Source of the DNA: Methylocystis sp.
GTDB taxonomy: Bacteria > Pseudomonadota > Alphaproteobacteria > Rhizobiales > Beijerinckiaceae
Assembly: GCA_024506175.1 (NCBI GenBank)
Contig: JAMBEQ010000140.1
Span: forward strand, 1-49,321
Direction of reading: 5' to 3'
Length of the DNA: 49,321 nt
Shown here: positions 37,407 to 47,634 of the stretch, piece after piece
How the letters are laid out: the number at the start of each line of letters is the position of its first letter
How positions within the stretch are numbered: the stretch's first letter is position 1
The notes under the pieces: model-generated
Seen by the model: the letters and a program-made list of their open reading frames with translations, nothing else
Databases searched by the model: none
Told to the model about the DNA's origin: nothing
Made by a program: the position numbers and the translations under genes

Positions 37407-38288
37407 ATGAGCTTCGAAATTCGCAAAGTTGGCGTGATCGGCGCGGGCCAGATGGGCAAAGGTATCGCGCATGTCTGTGCGCTCTCGGGCCTCGACGTCA
37501 CCATCAACGACATCACCCCCGAGCGCATCGAAACCGGGATCAAGGATATCGGCGCGCAGATGCAAAAATCGGTCGAGCGCGGCTTTTTGACCGCCGAAGC
37601 CGCCGACAAGGCCATGCCGCATATTTCCGCGGCGCCCGCCATGCAGGACTTCGGCGACTGCGACATCGTCATCGAGGCCGCGACCGAGAATGAAGAGGTC
37701 AAGCGCAAGATTCTTAATGACGTTGCGGCGGTGGTGAAGCCGGACGGAATCATCGCCACCAATACCTCGTCGATCTCCATCACCCGGCTTGCATCTATCA
37801 CTGGCCGGCCGGAGCGCTTCATCGGCATTCATTTCATGAATCCCGTGCCGCGCATGCAGCTCGTCGAGCTGATCCGGGGCATCGCCACGGACGACGCCAC
37901 GTTCGAGCAAGCCAAAGGCTTTTGCGCCAAGCTCGGCAAGACCGTCACGGTCGCCGAGGATTTCCCGGCCTTCATCGTCAACCGCATCCTGCTGCCGATG
38001 ATCAACGAGGCGATCTACACGCTCTATGAGGGCGTCGGATCGGTCGAGGCGATCGACACCGCCATGCGCCTCGGCGCCAATCATCCGATGGGACCGCTGC
38101 AACTTGCCGATTTCATCGGCTTGGATACCTGCCTCTCGGTGATGCAGGTGCTGCACGAAGGGCTCGCCGACACCAAATACCGCCCCTGCCCGCTGCTCGT
38201 GAAATATGTCGAGGCTGGCTGGCTCGGCAAGAAGACCCAGCGCGGCTTCTACGATTATCGCAGCGGGACGCCGACGCCGACGCGGTGA
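37407..38288 (+). CDS. hbd: 3-hydroxybutyryl-CoA dehydrogenase
   Basis: 293 residues. NAD-binding GAGQMGKGIAH at the N-terminus, TNTSSISITRLA, catalytic His in FIGIHFMNPVPRMQLVE, the Asn in EDFPAFIVNRILLPMINEA, and the C-terminal dimerisation domain (MRLGANHPMGPLQLADFIGL). It oxidises (S)-3-hydroxybutyryl-CoA or reduces acetoacetyl-CoA. ATG 37407 is preferred to the frame start at 37287 because it begins right before the Rossmann fold. It lies after etfBA, a pairing seen in many Rhizobiales. Confidence 0.95.
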   Translation: MSFEIRKVGVIGAGQMGKGIAHVCALSGLDVTINDITPERIETGIKDIGAQMQKSVERGFLTAEAADKAMPHISAAPAMQDFGDCDIVIEAATENEEVKRKILNDVAAVVKPDGIIATNTSSISITRLASITGRPERFIGIHFMNPVPRMQLVELIRGIATDDATFEQAKGFCAKLGKTVTVAEDFPAFIVNRILLPMINEAIYTLYEGVGSVEAIDTAMRLGANHPMGPLQLADFIGLDTCLSVMQVLHEGLADTKYRPCPLLVKYVEAGWLGKKTQRGFYDYRSGTPTPTR

Positions 38289-38379
38289 ACCGAAAGCCCG
38301 CTAGCCTTGTTACGAGCGGGGAGACATGTTACGCGGGCGCGACTTCCCGCCATTGGGCGGCACGGCTGGAGAATCACAT

Positions 38380-38865
38380 ATGTCCGATACGAATGGAAAC
38401 GGCGCTGGCCCGCAAGGCGGCGCTCCGGCTCTCAATGCGCTGGTTCAGTATCTCAAGGATTTCTCCTTTGAGAATCCGAACGCCCCGAATTCTCTTGGGC
38501 CGCAGGAAAAGGCGCCGAACATTTCCATTCAGGTTAACGTCAACGCCAAGCAACTGGCGCCGACCGACTTCGAAGTGTCGCTGACGCTGGAAGCCGCCGC
38601 CGGCGAGGGAGCAGGCCTTCTCTTCAAGCTCGAGCTCGAATATGGCGGCGTCTTCCGCCTCATCAACATTCCGCAGGAGCAGGTCCACCCGATCGTGATG
38701 ATCGAATGCCCGCGCCTTCTGTTCCCCTTCGTGCGTCAGATCGTTGCCGACGCCACGCGCGACGGCGGGTTCCCGCCGCTTTACATCGATCCGATCGATT
38801 TCGTCGCGCTTTATCAGCAGAAAGCGGCTGAAGCCGCCGCCCACCAGCCGTCGGCGAACGCCTGA
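38380..38865 (+). CDS. secB: Protein-export chaperone SecB
   Basis: 161 residues. Keeps pre-proteins unfolded and delivers them to SecA. Seen: [31 protein letters not shown], the [13 protein letters not shown] strand, then [20 protein letters not shown] and [22 protein letters not shown] precedes ATG 38380 by 8 bases. The N-terminal 20 residues are Gly/Asn-rich. It is convergent with dnaQ. secB beside dnaQ-coaE near the origin is the standard alphaproteobacterial order. Confidence 0.97.
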   Translation: MSDTNGNGAGPQGGAPALNALVQYLKDFSFENPNAPNSLGPQEKAPNISIQVNVNAKQLAPTDFEVSLTLEAAAGEGAGLLFKLELEYGGVFRLINIPQEQVHPIVMIECPRLLFPFVRQIVADATRDGGFPPLYIDPIDFVALYQQKAAEAAAHQPSANA

Positions 38866-38887
38866 GGCGCACTCACATTCGGCGAAG

Positions 38888-39610
38888 TCACGCGGCGGAG
38901 GGCGATTGCTCTCCGCCTTCTTGTTTTTTGGAAATGTACTTTTCCCAGATGGGGGATTTCATGCTCGCCACAAAGGCGAGATGCGCTTCTTCTTCTTGGG
39001 CGGTGAGCCGACTCGGCAGAGGGGCGGTGCGCGCGCGCAGCAATTCGCCGGTCTGAGTCTGGCGCCTCTGGCTTACCATCGCCAGCGACAACGCCGCCTG
39101 CCGCCCGCCCCTGAGTTCCGCATAGACTTCCGCCAGCAGCCCCGCGTCGAGAAGCGCCCCGTGCTTGTCGCGGCGTGAGAGATCGACGCCATAGCGCTGA
39201 CACAGCGCATCGAGCGAAGCCGGGCTGCCCGGATGCAACCGGCGCGCCATGGCGAGCGTATCGATGATGCGCGCCGGCGCGAGCGGCGGAAGCTTGCGGA
39301 GCGCAAATTCGGCGTTCAGGAAGCGCACGTCGAATTCGGCGTTATGCGCCACCATCGGCGAGTCCTCGATGAAATCGATGAACTCCGCGGCGATCTCCCC
39401 GAATTTCTTGTGCTGCGCGAGAAAGTTGCGCGACAGGCCGTGAACTCTGAAAGCTTCCTCCGGCATATCGCGTTCAGGGTCGACGTAGACGTGAAAAACT
39501 CGGCCAGTGGGGATCAGATTCAAAATCTCCACCGCGCCGATCTCGACGACGCGATGGCCCTGAGCCGGATCCAGGCCGGTTGTTTCCGTGTCGAAAACGA
39601 TCTCGCGCAT
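38888..39610 (-). CDS. dnaQ: DNA polymerase III epsilon subunit (proofreading exonuclease)
   Basis: 240 residues. 3'-5' exonuclease of the replicative polymerase. Exo I FDTETTGLDP (Asp, Glu), Exo II MVAHNAEFDVRFLN (Asp) and Exo III RRDKHGALLDAGLLAEVY (His, Asp) are all present. The C-terminal 40 residues, after the polymerase-binding helix, carry the secB terminator in their coding DNA. Three bases separate it from coaE upstream; dnaQ-coaE-maf probably form one operon reading away from the origin. Confidence 0.97.
   Translation of the reverse strand: MREIVFDTETTGLDPAQGHRVVEIGAVEILNLIPTGRVFHVYVDPERDMPEEAFRVHGLSRNFLAQHKKFGEIAAEFIDFIEDSPMVAHNAEFDVRFLNAEFALRKLPPLAPARIIDTLAMARRLHPGSPASLDALCQRYGVDLSRRDKHGALLDAGLLAEVYAELRGGRQAALSLAMVSQRRQTQTGELLRARTAPLPSRLTAQEEEAHLAFVASMKSPIWEKYISKKQEGGEQSPSAA
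38894..38929 (+). terminator. secB intrinsic terminator overlapping the dnaQ 3' end
   Basis: GGCGGAGGGC-GATT-GCTCTCCGCC (10 bp with one G-U pair) followed by TTCTTGTTTTTT. It starts 28 bases after the secB stop and lies inside the last codons of the convergent dnaQ gene (its GGEQSPSAA tail). Confidence 0.85.
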
Positions 39611-39613
39611 GAG

Positions 39614-40219
39614 TTAAGTTCGATCCGTGGCTTTCTGGCGCATCCGGAGTTTTTCGATGATCGCTCGCACCTCTTCGCGCGCCGCCTCGAGCCCCTTATC
39701 CGTATGCACCACAAAATCGGCGCGGGCGCGCTTTTCCGCGTCCGGAACCTGTTTAGCGAGAATGGCCGCGAATTTCTCTTCCGTCATGCCCGGCCGCGCC
39801 AGCACCCGGGCCTTTTGCACATCTTCCGGGGCGGAGACCACCACGATGACGTCGACGCTCTTGTCGACGCCGGTCTCGAACAGGAGCGGCACGTCATAAA
39901 CGATGATCGGCGCCCCTTTCTCTTCCTGTTCCTTCAAAAAGGCGTCGCGCGCGGCCCAGACCAGCGGATGAACGATCTTCTCGAGCCGTTTCATCGCGTC
40001 CGCATCGCCGAGCACCCGTGCGGCGAGCCGGGCGCGGTCAACCACGCCGCCGGCGGTCACGCCGGGAAACTCCTTTTCGATGGGCGCGGCGGCGGCGCCG
40101 CTATAAAGATCATGGACGATCCGATCGGAGTCGAGCACGGGCGCGCCGGCCTCGCGGAACATTTCGGCGGTCGTCGTTTTTCCCATGCCAATTGAGCCGG
40201 TAAGCCCGACGCGAATCAT
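39614..40219 (-). CDS. coaE: Dephospho-CoA kinase
   Basis: 201 residues. Last step of coenzyme A synthesis. P-loop GLTGSIGMGKTTTAEMFRE at the N-terminus, DSDRIVHDLY, the CoA-region VYDVPLLFETGVD, and the lid Arg in QKARVLARPGMTEEKF. Start ATG 40219 is 8 bases after the maf stop. Gene order maf-coaE-dnaQ is conserved at alphaproteobacterial origins, but the aroE gene that often lies between maf and coaE is missing here. Confidence 0.97.
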   Translation of the reverse strand: MIRVGLTGSIGMGKTTTAEMFREAGAPVLDSDRIVHDLYSGAAAAPIEKEFPGVTAGGVVDRARLAARVLGDADAMKRLEKIVHPLVWAARDAFLKEQEEKGAPIIVYDVPLLFETGVDKSVDVIVVVSAPEDVQKARVLARPGMTEEKFAAILAKQVPDAEKRARADFVVHTDKGLEAAREEVRAIIEKLRMRQKATDRT

Positions 40220-40227
40220 ATGGCGCC

Positions 40228-40854
40228 TCAGCAGGCAAGCGCGCCGAGGCGGCGCAAAGCATCGAGCAGCGGCAAGATCGGCATGCCCATGATCGTCCAG
40301 TGGTCGCCCGAGACCTCGGAAAAGAGATGCGCGCCGAGTCCTTCCACCTGATAGGCCCCGGCGCTCGAGAACGCGGCCTCGCCCACGGCGTCGAGATATT
40401 CGGCGATGAAGGCCTCGCTCAACGGCCGCATCGCCAGATCCGCATGGGCGACGGTCTCGAAAACCACGGCTCCATCCCGCAGGAGCGCCAGCGCCGAATG
40501 CAGCCGGTGGCGGCGCCCGGAGAGGAAGCGCAGCAGCTCGATGGCCGTCTCCCTATTTTGCGGCTTGCCGAAAACCCTCTCTTCGCAGCTCGCGACCTGA
40601 TCCGCCCCGAGCACGAGCCGGCCCGGCGTCTGAGCTGAGATTGCGCCTGCCTTGGCCAGGGCCAGCTCCCGCGCGATGGCGTCGGGCCCCACCTGCCCCA
40701 GCGCCGATTCGATGGCGCGTTCGTCGACGTCGGCTGGACGGCTTTCGAAGGGCAAGCCAGCCTGAGCGAGAACCTGCCGCCGGCCCGCGCTTTTCGAGGC
40801 GAGAATCAACGGCGCGCCGGCGCGCCAGAAGGGAAAGGAAGCAGTTGCACTCAC
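40228..40854 (-). CDS. maf: Maf-like nucleotide pyrophosphatase
   Basis: 208 residues. Maf proteins hydrolyse non-canonical or modified nucleoside triphosphates to monophosphates. Seen: LILASKSAGRRQVLAQAGLP (the SxSxxR-type phosphate site), ADVDERAIE, VLGADQV and SGRRHRLHSALAL. The start is set at GTG 40854 because the family begins a few residues before LILASKS; the frame runs on to 41007 but that part is unconserved and would invade the origin region. Confidence 0.92.
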   Translation of the reverse strand: MSATASFPFWRAGAPLILASKSAGRRQVLAQAGLPFESRPADVDERAIESALGQVGPDAIARELALAKAGAISAQTPGRLVLGADQVASCEERVFGKPQNRETAIELLRFLSGRRHRLHSALALLRDGAVVFETVAHADLAMRPLSEAFIAEYLDAVGEAAFSSAGAYQVEGLGAHLFSEVSGDHWTIMGMPILPLLDALRRLGALAC

Positions 40855-41282
40855 GGCGTCGGGCGTCCACAGGCTGGGCGGCGAAGCGCGAAAAACGGGG
40901 ATAGTTATGCCGCTCGAAAGGCCCCGCTGTCGACAGGGGGCATATCCGCCCCGATTCATCAACAGGCTTCCCGGCGCCTTCGGCGGAGCCGTGAATCCAA
41001 AACTCAAGACTCATTAACATCCAACAGGAGTGTTCTCCACAGGGAGGACGCAAGCTAAGCACGGAGAATTAAAAGACTTTTTGAAAATCCATGCTTTTGC
41101 GCAAGACTGGCTAGAATCCATCCAGACTCCGCCACGCCTGTGGGAAAAGCGTTAACGAAAATTAACCTTTGGGTCGCAGGGGTTAAGAAACAGTAAATCA
41201 TCCTCTTTATAAAGTGATTTTTAATTTTTTGGCTTTGCGCTACGTCACTGCCATCTGGATGGCGTGGAGCGGGGAACGATCA
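40855..41282. other. Predicted chromosomal replication origin (oriC)
   Basis: Gap between the leftward maf and rightward hemE, the place of the origin in Caulobacter and many other alphaproteobacteria. Seen: TTCTCCACA at 41033-41041 (one mismatch from the DnaA box TTATCCACA), TGTGGGAAA at 41139-41147 (two mismatches on the other strand), several AATCCA half-boxes, GTTAAC-GAAAA-TTAACC at 41151-41167, the inverted pair TTAACC/GGTTAA at 41162-41186, and an AT-rich tract 41187-41231 suited to unwinding. TTAA pairs recall CtrA sites, though the spacing here is 6, not 7. No complete consensus DnaA box is found, so position rests mostly on gene order plus base composition. Confidence 0.72.
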
Positions 41283-42326
41283 TTGCCGGACGAAAAACGC
41301 CTCATCTCGGCCCTACGCGGCAAGGCCCAGGATATTCCGCCACTTTGGCTGATGCGGCAGGCCGGTCGTTATCTGCCCGAATATCGGGAGCTGCGCGCGC
41401 AGGCGAAAAGCTTCCTAGATTTTTGTTACACGCCGGCGATGGCGGCGGAGGTGACGCTGCAGCCGATCCGGCGTTTTCACTTCGACGCGGCGATCCTCTT
41501 TTCCGACATTCTGGTCGTGCCAGACGCCATGGGCCAGAGCGTATCTTTCGAAACTGGCGAGGGCCCGCGGCTCGATCCGATCGAGACGCCGGAAGGCGTT
41601 ACGCGTCTGGGCGCATTCGATGCCGAGAAGCTCTCTCCCGTATTCGAGACCATTGACCGGGTGAAATCCGCCCTTCCATCCGATGTGGCCTTCATCGGCT
41701 TTTGCGGCGCGCCCTGGACAGTTGCGAGCTACATGATCGCTGGCAAGGGCACGCCCGATCAGGCGCCGGCGCGGCTGTTCGCCTACCGCCATCACGAGGC
41801 GTTTCAGCAGCTTATCGATCGACTTGTCGACGCCTCGGTGGATTATCTGCTTCGTCAGATCGACGCGGGGGTCGAGGCGGTGCAGATATTCGATTCCTGG
41901 GCGGGCGTTCTGCCGGCCAATGAATTCGAGCTGTGGTGCGCCCGGCCCGTGGCCCGGATGGTCGCGAGGTTGAAGGAGGAGCGCCCAGAGACGCAAGTGA
42001 TCGCTTTCGTGCGTGGCGCTGACGCCCAGCTTCCGGGTCTCACCAGACGGTTGAACGCCGACGGTTATGGCCTCGATACGGCGCTCGATCCAGCCTGGGC
42101 TGTGACCGAGACAGCTCCCAACGTCTGCCTCCAGGGCAATCTTGACCCGTTGGCGCTTCTTGCCGGCGGGTCGGCGCTCGACCGGGAGACCGAATCAATT
42201 CTCGCAGCGTTCCGCGGCCGACCGCACATCTTTAATCTCGGCCATGGGATTTTACCGCAAACGCCGATCGAAAACGTCGAGCGGCTCGTCGCTCGGGTTC
42301 GGCGGGGTGAGCCGGTGCTCGGGTGA
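41283..42326 (+). CDS. hemE: Uroporphyrinogen III decarboxylase
   Basis: 347 residues from TTG 41283. Decarboxylates uroporphyrinogen III to coproporphyrinogen III in heme synthesis. Signatures: PPLWLMRQAGRYLPEYRELR at the N-terminus (substrate-binding Arg), FSDILVVPDAMG, GFCGAPWTVASYM, the IFDSWAG motif and the final NLGHGILPQTPIENV. TTG 41283 has GGGGA 7 bases ahead and gives the usual N-terminus; ATG 41259 and GTG 41214 are possible but lack sites, and 41214 lies inside the AT-rich origin tract. First gene to the right of the origin. Confidence 0.95.
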   Translation: MPDEKRLISALRGKAQDIPPLWLMRQAGRYLPEYRELRAQAKSFLDFCYTPAMAAEVTLQPIRRFHFDAAILFSDILVVPDAMGQSVSFETGEGPRLDPIETPEGVTRLGAFDAEKLSPVFETIDRVKSALPSDVAFIGFCGAPWTVASYMIAGKGTPDQAPARLFAYRHHEAFQQLIDRLVDASVDYLLRQIDAGVEAVQIFDSWAGVLPANEFELWCARPVARMVARLKEERPETQVIAFVRGADAQLPGLTRRLNADGYGLDTALDPAWAVTETAPNVCLQGNLDPLALLAGGSALDRETESILAAFRGRPHIFNLGHGILPQTPIENVERLVARVRRGEPVLG

Positions 42327-42443
42327 TCACGCCCAGAGCAGTTGAGTAAAGCGACCAGGCTTTCTTAGCCGCAAATCCTCCTCTCCCCCTCGGAAAGGGG
42401 TGGTAATCCAAACTTTGTTCTCGGGGCAGGCTGGGAGCCGTTG

Positions 42444-42863
42444 ATGTATCTCTGGATCAAGGCCTTGCATGTCATCGCCATCATCTCCTGGATGGCGGGG
42501 CTGCTCTATTTGCCGCGGCTTTTCGTCTATCACGCCGACACGGCGCCGGGTCCGCAGTCCGAGACATTCAAGACGATGGAGCGCAGGCTCTATCGCTTCA
42601 TCATGACGCCGGCCATGGTCCTCGCCTGGCTGACCGGGCTCTTCATGGCCGTGGATGGGGGGGCGTTCCACCAGCCTTGGTTTCACGTGAAAGCGGCCCT
42701 CGTCGTGCTGCTCACCGTGGCGCACGTCCATGATGGCGCATTGTTGCGCAGGTTCGCCAAGGACGCGAACGCACATACGGCACGCTATTTCAGGTTGATC
42801 AACGAGCTGCCAACACTGCTCATGATTGGAATCGTTGTCATGGTCATTGTGAAGCCGTTCTGA
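42444..42863 (+). CDS. hemJ: Protoporphyrinogen oxidase HemJ
   Basis: 139 residues, four membrane helices. Oxidises protoporphyrinogen IX in organisms lacking HemG/HemY-type oxidases. Conserved His in KALHVIAIISWMAGLLYLPR and the second heme-ligand region HQPWFHVKAALV are present, with the Arg/Lys residues of the family. ATG 42444 follows GGGAG by 6 bases. It is next to hemE, the normal alphaproteobacterial pairing. The codons for WFHVK contain GTTTCACGTGAAA, close to a parS site. Confidence 0.93.
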   Translation: MYLWIKALHVIAIISWMAGLLYLPRLFVYHADTAPGPQSETFKTMERRLYRFIMTPAMVLAWLTGLFMAVDGGAFHQPWFHVKAALVVLLTVAHVHDGALLRRFAKDANAHTARYFRLINELPTLLMIGIVVMVIVKPF

Positions 42864-43017
42864 GCGCTCTTGCATCGGTTTGAAAAAAGATTTATGTAAA
42901 AGCCCTTACCCCAGGCAGACAGTCGTAAAGACGACCGCCGATATTCCTCCGGCGCTCGGGAACTTCCGTCCCACACCCTGCCCGCTCCCCTGAACGCTTG
43001 TCCTTTCGAAGGCCCAC

Positions 43018-44283
<1,266 letters not shown>

Positions 44284-44310
44284 GGCGCTCTGATTTCACT
44301 AGCTATTACG

Positions 44311-44345
44311 AGCCCGGCGCCGATTCGCGCCGGGCTGTTTTTTTT
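44311..44345 (+). terminator. rho intrinsic terminator
   Basis: AGCCCGGCGC-CGATTC-GCGCCGGGCT, a perfect 10-bp stem, followed by GTTTTTTTT. One of the two best intrinsic terminators in the window. Confidence 0.93.
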
Positions 44346-44435
44346 GTCGCCGACGGGGGGCTCTCATCGGCGAGGAAGAGTGCAAGGTATGTCGGAGCAC
44401 TTCGAGATGTCTGGGACGATCCTTCAAGGCTAACC

Positions 44436-45734
44436 ATGGACACGATCTTCGCTCTTGGCACTGGAGCCGGCCGCGCTGCGATCGCGGTTATTCGGCTTTC
44501 TGGCCCGCATGTCCGGCAGACGTTGGAGCAATTCGCTGGCGCCGTCCCCTCGCCTCGCGTGGCCCGCTTCACGCCGTTGCGGGACCCCGAAAGCACAGAG
44601 ATGCTCGACCAGGGGCTGGCGCTGTTTTTCCCTGGCCCTCATTCCGCTACGGGCGAAGATTACGCCGAGTTCCATATCCACGGGGGCCGAGCGGTGGTCG
44701 ACGGCGTGTTGATGGCGCTCTCGCGGCGATCAGGCTTGCGCATGGCGGAGCCCGGCGAATTCGCCCGGCGCGGCTTCGCCAATGGCAAGCTCGATCTCTC
44801 CCAGGCGGAGGCGCTCGCCGATCTCATCGACGCCCAGACCGAGGCGCAGCGGCGGCAAGCCTTGCGGGTCGCCGGCGGCGCGCTTCAGCGTGAGGTCGAG
44901 CGCTGGCGCGCTGTGCTGATCGACGCCATGGCGCTTGTCGAGGCAGAGCTGGATTTCAGCGATGAGGCGGACGTCGAGACTTTTGACCGCGCGCGACTGC
45001 GGCTCTTGCTAAAGCCTGTGCTTCAGGAAATGCACATAGCGCTTGAGATCGCTCCGGCTTCGGAGCGTATGCGGGAGGGTTTTCTGGCGATGATCCTGGG
45101 GCCCCCGAACGCGGGAAAATCCACCCTTCTTAACGCTTTAGCGCGTAGAGACCTTGCCATCGTCTCGCCTACGCCCGGCACGACGCGCGATATGATCGAG
45201 GCGCACCTGGATCTTGATGGCTTGCCGGTCACTTTCGTGGATACCGCGGGCCTGAGGGAGGCAACGGAGGAAATCGAGCGTATCGGCGTGGACCGTGTGG
45301 TCGAGCGCGTCCGAACAGCTGACCTTATTCTATGGCTTTCGCCCGAGGGAAAGGCGTCGGATGAGCGTCTAACCTCGAAGGTTCTGACGCTCAAGGTGGC
45401 CACGAAAATGGACCTTGCGCCTGCACCTCAGGGGTGGCTTGGCGTATGCGCGAAGAGCGGCGAAGGAGTTGACGCGCTGCTGAGACAGGTTGGAGAACAC
45501 GCTAAAGCCCGGCTTGGCGACGGGGCCTCATCTGTTCTCATTCGGGAGCGCCATCGCGCAGAGATAATGGCCGCAATGACGGGAGTGGACTCCGCTCTTG
45601 CCGAGGGGAAGGACTTGGAATTTATAGCGGAGGATCTACGTTCCGCAGCGCGAGCCTTGGGTCGGATTGTCGGCTCCGTGGATGTCGAGGACGTGCTGGG
45701 CGCGGTTTTTTCGCGGTTTTGCATCGGCAAATAG
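44436..45734 (+). CDS. mnmE: tRNA modification GTPase MnmE
   Basis: 432 residues. With MnmG it makes the 5-carboxymethylaminomethyl group on wobble U34. N-terminal formyl-THF domain begins [21 protein letters not shown]1 GPPNAGKST (about 222-230), G2 region TPGTTRD, G3 DTAGLRE; G4 reads TKMD instead of the common NKxD; the C-terminus is FCIGK with the catalytic Cys. The Thr in G4 is a departure from consensus that may be lineage-typical. Its stop lies 6 bases before a parS site, then mnmG. Confidence 0.97.
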   Translation: MDTIFALGTGAGRAAIAVIRLSGPHVRQTLEQFAGAVPSPRVARFTPLRDPESTEMLDQGLALFFPGPHSATGEDYAEFHIHGGRAVVDGVLMALSRRSGLRMAEPGEFARRGFANGKLDLSQAEALADLIDAQTEAQRRQALRVAGGALQREVERWRAVLIDAMALVEAELDFSDEADVETFDRARLRLLLKPVLQEMHIALEIAPASERMREGFLAMILGPPNAGKSTLLNALARRDLAIVSPTPGTTRDMIEAHLDLDGLPVTFVDTAGLREATEEIERIGVDRVVERVRTADLILWLSPEGKASDERLTSKVLTLKVATKMDLAPAPQGWLGVCAKSGEGVDALLRQVGEHAKARLGDGASSVLIRERHRAEIMAAMTGVDSALAEGKDLEFIAEDLRSAARALGRIVGSVDVEDVLGAVFSRFCIGK

Positions 45735-45740
45735 GCAGCC

Positions 45741-45756
45741 TGTTTCACGTGAAACA
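45741..45756. promoter_or_regulatory. parS centromere site 1
   Basis: TGTTTCACGTGAAACA, the perfect 16-bp palindrome bound by ParB/Spo0J. It lies in the 55-base gap between mnmE and mnmG, about 4.5 kb from the predicted origin. Confidence 0.95.
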
Positions 45757-45789
45757 GGGGGGAGCTTCAGAGAAAGAAGCTTGGGGAAG

Positions 45790-47634
45790 ATGAAAGATTT
45801 CGACGTTGTGGTGATTGGTGGCGGGCACGCCGGCTGCGAGGCTGCCGGCGCCGCAGCGCGTCTTGGCGCGCGAACCGCGCTGATTACCCATTCCCGCGCG
45901 ACAATCGGCGCGATGTCATGCAATCCGGCCATCGGCGGGCTCGGCAAGGGTCAGTTGGTGCGCGAAATTGATGCGCTCGACGGCTTGATGGGGCGCGTGG
46001 CGGATAAGGGCGGAATTCAATTCCGGATGCTCAACCGTTCCAAGGGCCCGGCCGTGCGGGGCCCGCGCGCCCAAGCAGACCGAAGACTTTATCGCGACGC
46101 CACGATGGCCGCGATCGAGGCGGTCGGGAACCTTTTCGTGCTTGAGGCCTCGGTCGAGGACTTGCTCGTGGAGGAAGATCGCGTCCTTGGCGTTCTGACT
46201 GCCGCGGGCGAAGAAATCCGCGCGGACGCCATTGTGATTACGACGGGCACGTTTCTCGGCGGGGTGATCCATATTGGCGATGAACGGATGCCGGCAGGCC
46301 GTATGGGCGATCCGCCGGCGCTGGGTCTTTCTCGTCGTCTGCGGGGTTCTGGCTTTGCGGTGGGCCGTCTGAAAACGGGCACGCCGCCCCGCCTCGATGG
46401 GAAGACGATTCGCTGGGTGGGTCTCGAAAAGCAGCTCGGCGACGAGACTCCCGAGCCGTTTTCGACCCTGACGACGCGGATCGAAAATCCCCAGGTCGCC
46501 TGCGCCATTACCCGCACCACTGCGCGGTCCCATGAGATTATTCGCGCCGATCTACATCGGTCGCCGCTCAAGACCGGCGCGATCTCCGGCCCGGGTCCGC
46601 GCTATTGCCCATCAATCGAGGACAAGGTCACGCGTTTCGGTGATCGTGACGGGCACCAAATTTTCTTGGAGCCCGAGGGGCTGGACGACGACACGGTCTA
46701 TCCGAACGGCATATCGACCTCTCTGCCACTCGTCACTCAGGAGGCCTTCATCCATTCGATACCGGGGCTGGAGAGCGCGCGAATTCTGCGGCCGGGCTAC
46801 GCCATAGAATATGATTACGTCGACCCACGCGAATTGCTGCCTAGCCTTGAAACGAAGCGGCTTAGGGGGCTGTTCCTGGCTGGACAAATCAACGGTACGA
46901 CCGGCTATGAGGAGGCGGCTGCCCAGGGCCTTGTCGCCGGGCTCAATGCCGCGCGTCTCGCCGCCGGAAAGAGCCCTATCGTTTTCGATCGCGTCGAGGC
47001 TTACCTCGGCGTTATGATCGACGATCTCGTCACACGCGGCGTAAGCGAGCCCTATCGGATGTTTACCTCACGCGCCGAATATCGACTTTCGCTTCGCGCT
47101 GACAATGCTGATGAGCGCTTGACCCCGAAGGGGATCGAAGTTGGCTGCATCGGCGCGGAACGGGCGGCAGTCTTCGACTTGCGCGCAGAGAAACTTGCTC
47201 GCGCGCGGTCCCTGCTGGAGGGTGTCTCCTTGACCTCGTCGGCGGCCTTGAAGCATGGCCTTCCCGTGAATCAGGATGGACAGCGCAGAAGCGGCTTTGC
47301 GCTGCTCGCCCTTCCCTCCGTCTCGGTCGCGCGCCTGGCTGATATCTGGCCAGAGCTTCGCGAGATAGATCCCGCGACAGCGGAGCGTATAGAGACCGAT
47401 GCGCGCTACGCCGTTTACTTGGACCGGCAGCAAGCGGATATCGACGCCTTCCGGCGGGATGAAGAACTGGCCCTGCCAGAGGCCCTTGATTACGATTCGA
47501 TCGCCGGACTTTCGACGGAGCTGCGCGGGAAGCTTGCCTTTCTGAGACCCCGCACTTTGGGCCAGGCGCAACGCATCGACGGCATGACGCCTTCGGCTCT
47601 TACCCTTCTGGCGGCGCGGGCTCGGCGGGCGTGA
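45790..47634 (+). CDS. mnmG: tRNA uridine-5-carboxymethylaminomethyl modification enzyme MnmG
   Basis: 614 residues, FAD-dependent partner of MnmE (also called GidA). FAD-binding [15 protein letters not shown] at the N-terminus, [20 protein letters not shown] then [36 protein letters not shown] with the catalytic Cys, [16 protein letters not shown] and the C-terminal helical MnmE-binding region ending [14 protein letters not shown] 45790 follows AGCTTGGGGAAG. Frame-open sequence upstream of it is only the parS leader. Coupled to rsmG by a GTGA overlap. Confidence 0.98.
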   Translation: MKDFDVVVIGGGHAGCEAAGAAARLGARTALITHSRATIGAMSCNPAIGGLGKGQLVREIDALDGLMGRVADKGGIQFRMLNRSKGPAVRGPRAQADRRLYRDATMAAIEAVGNLFVLEASVEDLLVEEDRVLGVLTAAGEEIRADAIVITTGTFLGGVIHIGDERMPAGRMGDPPALGLSRRLRGSGFAVGRLKTGTPPRLDGKTIRWVGLEKQLGDETPEPFSTLTTRIENPQVACAITRTTARSHEIIRADLHRSPLKTGAISGPGPRYCPSIEDKVTRFGDRDGHQIFLEPEGLDDDTVYPNGISTSLPLVTQEAFIHSIPGLESARILRPGYAIEYDYVDPRELLPSLETKRLRGLFLAGQINGTTGYEEAAAQGLVAGLNAARLAAGKSPIVFDRVEAYLGVMIDDLVTRGVSEPYRMFTSRAEYRLSLRADNADERLTPKGIEVGCIGAERAAVFDLRAEKLARARSLLEGVSLTSSAALKHGLPVNQDGQRRSGFALLALPSVSVARLADIWPELREIDPATAERIETDARYAVYLDRQQADIDAFRRDEELALPEALDYDSIAGLSTELRGKLAFLRPRTLGQAQRIDGMTPSALTLLAARARRA

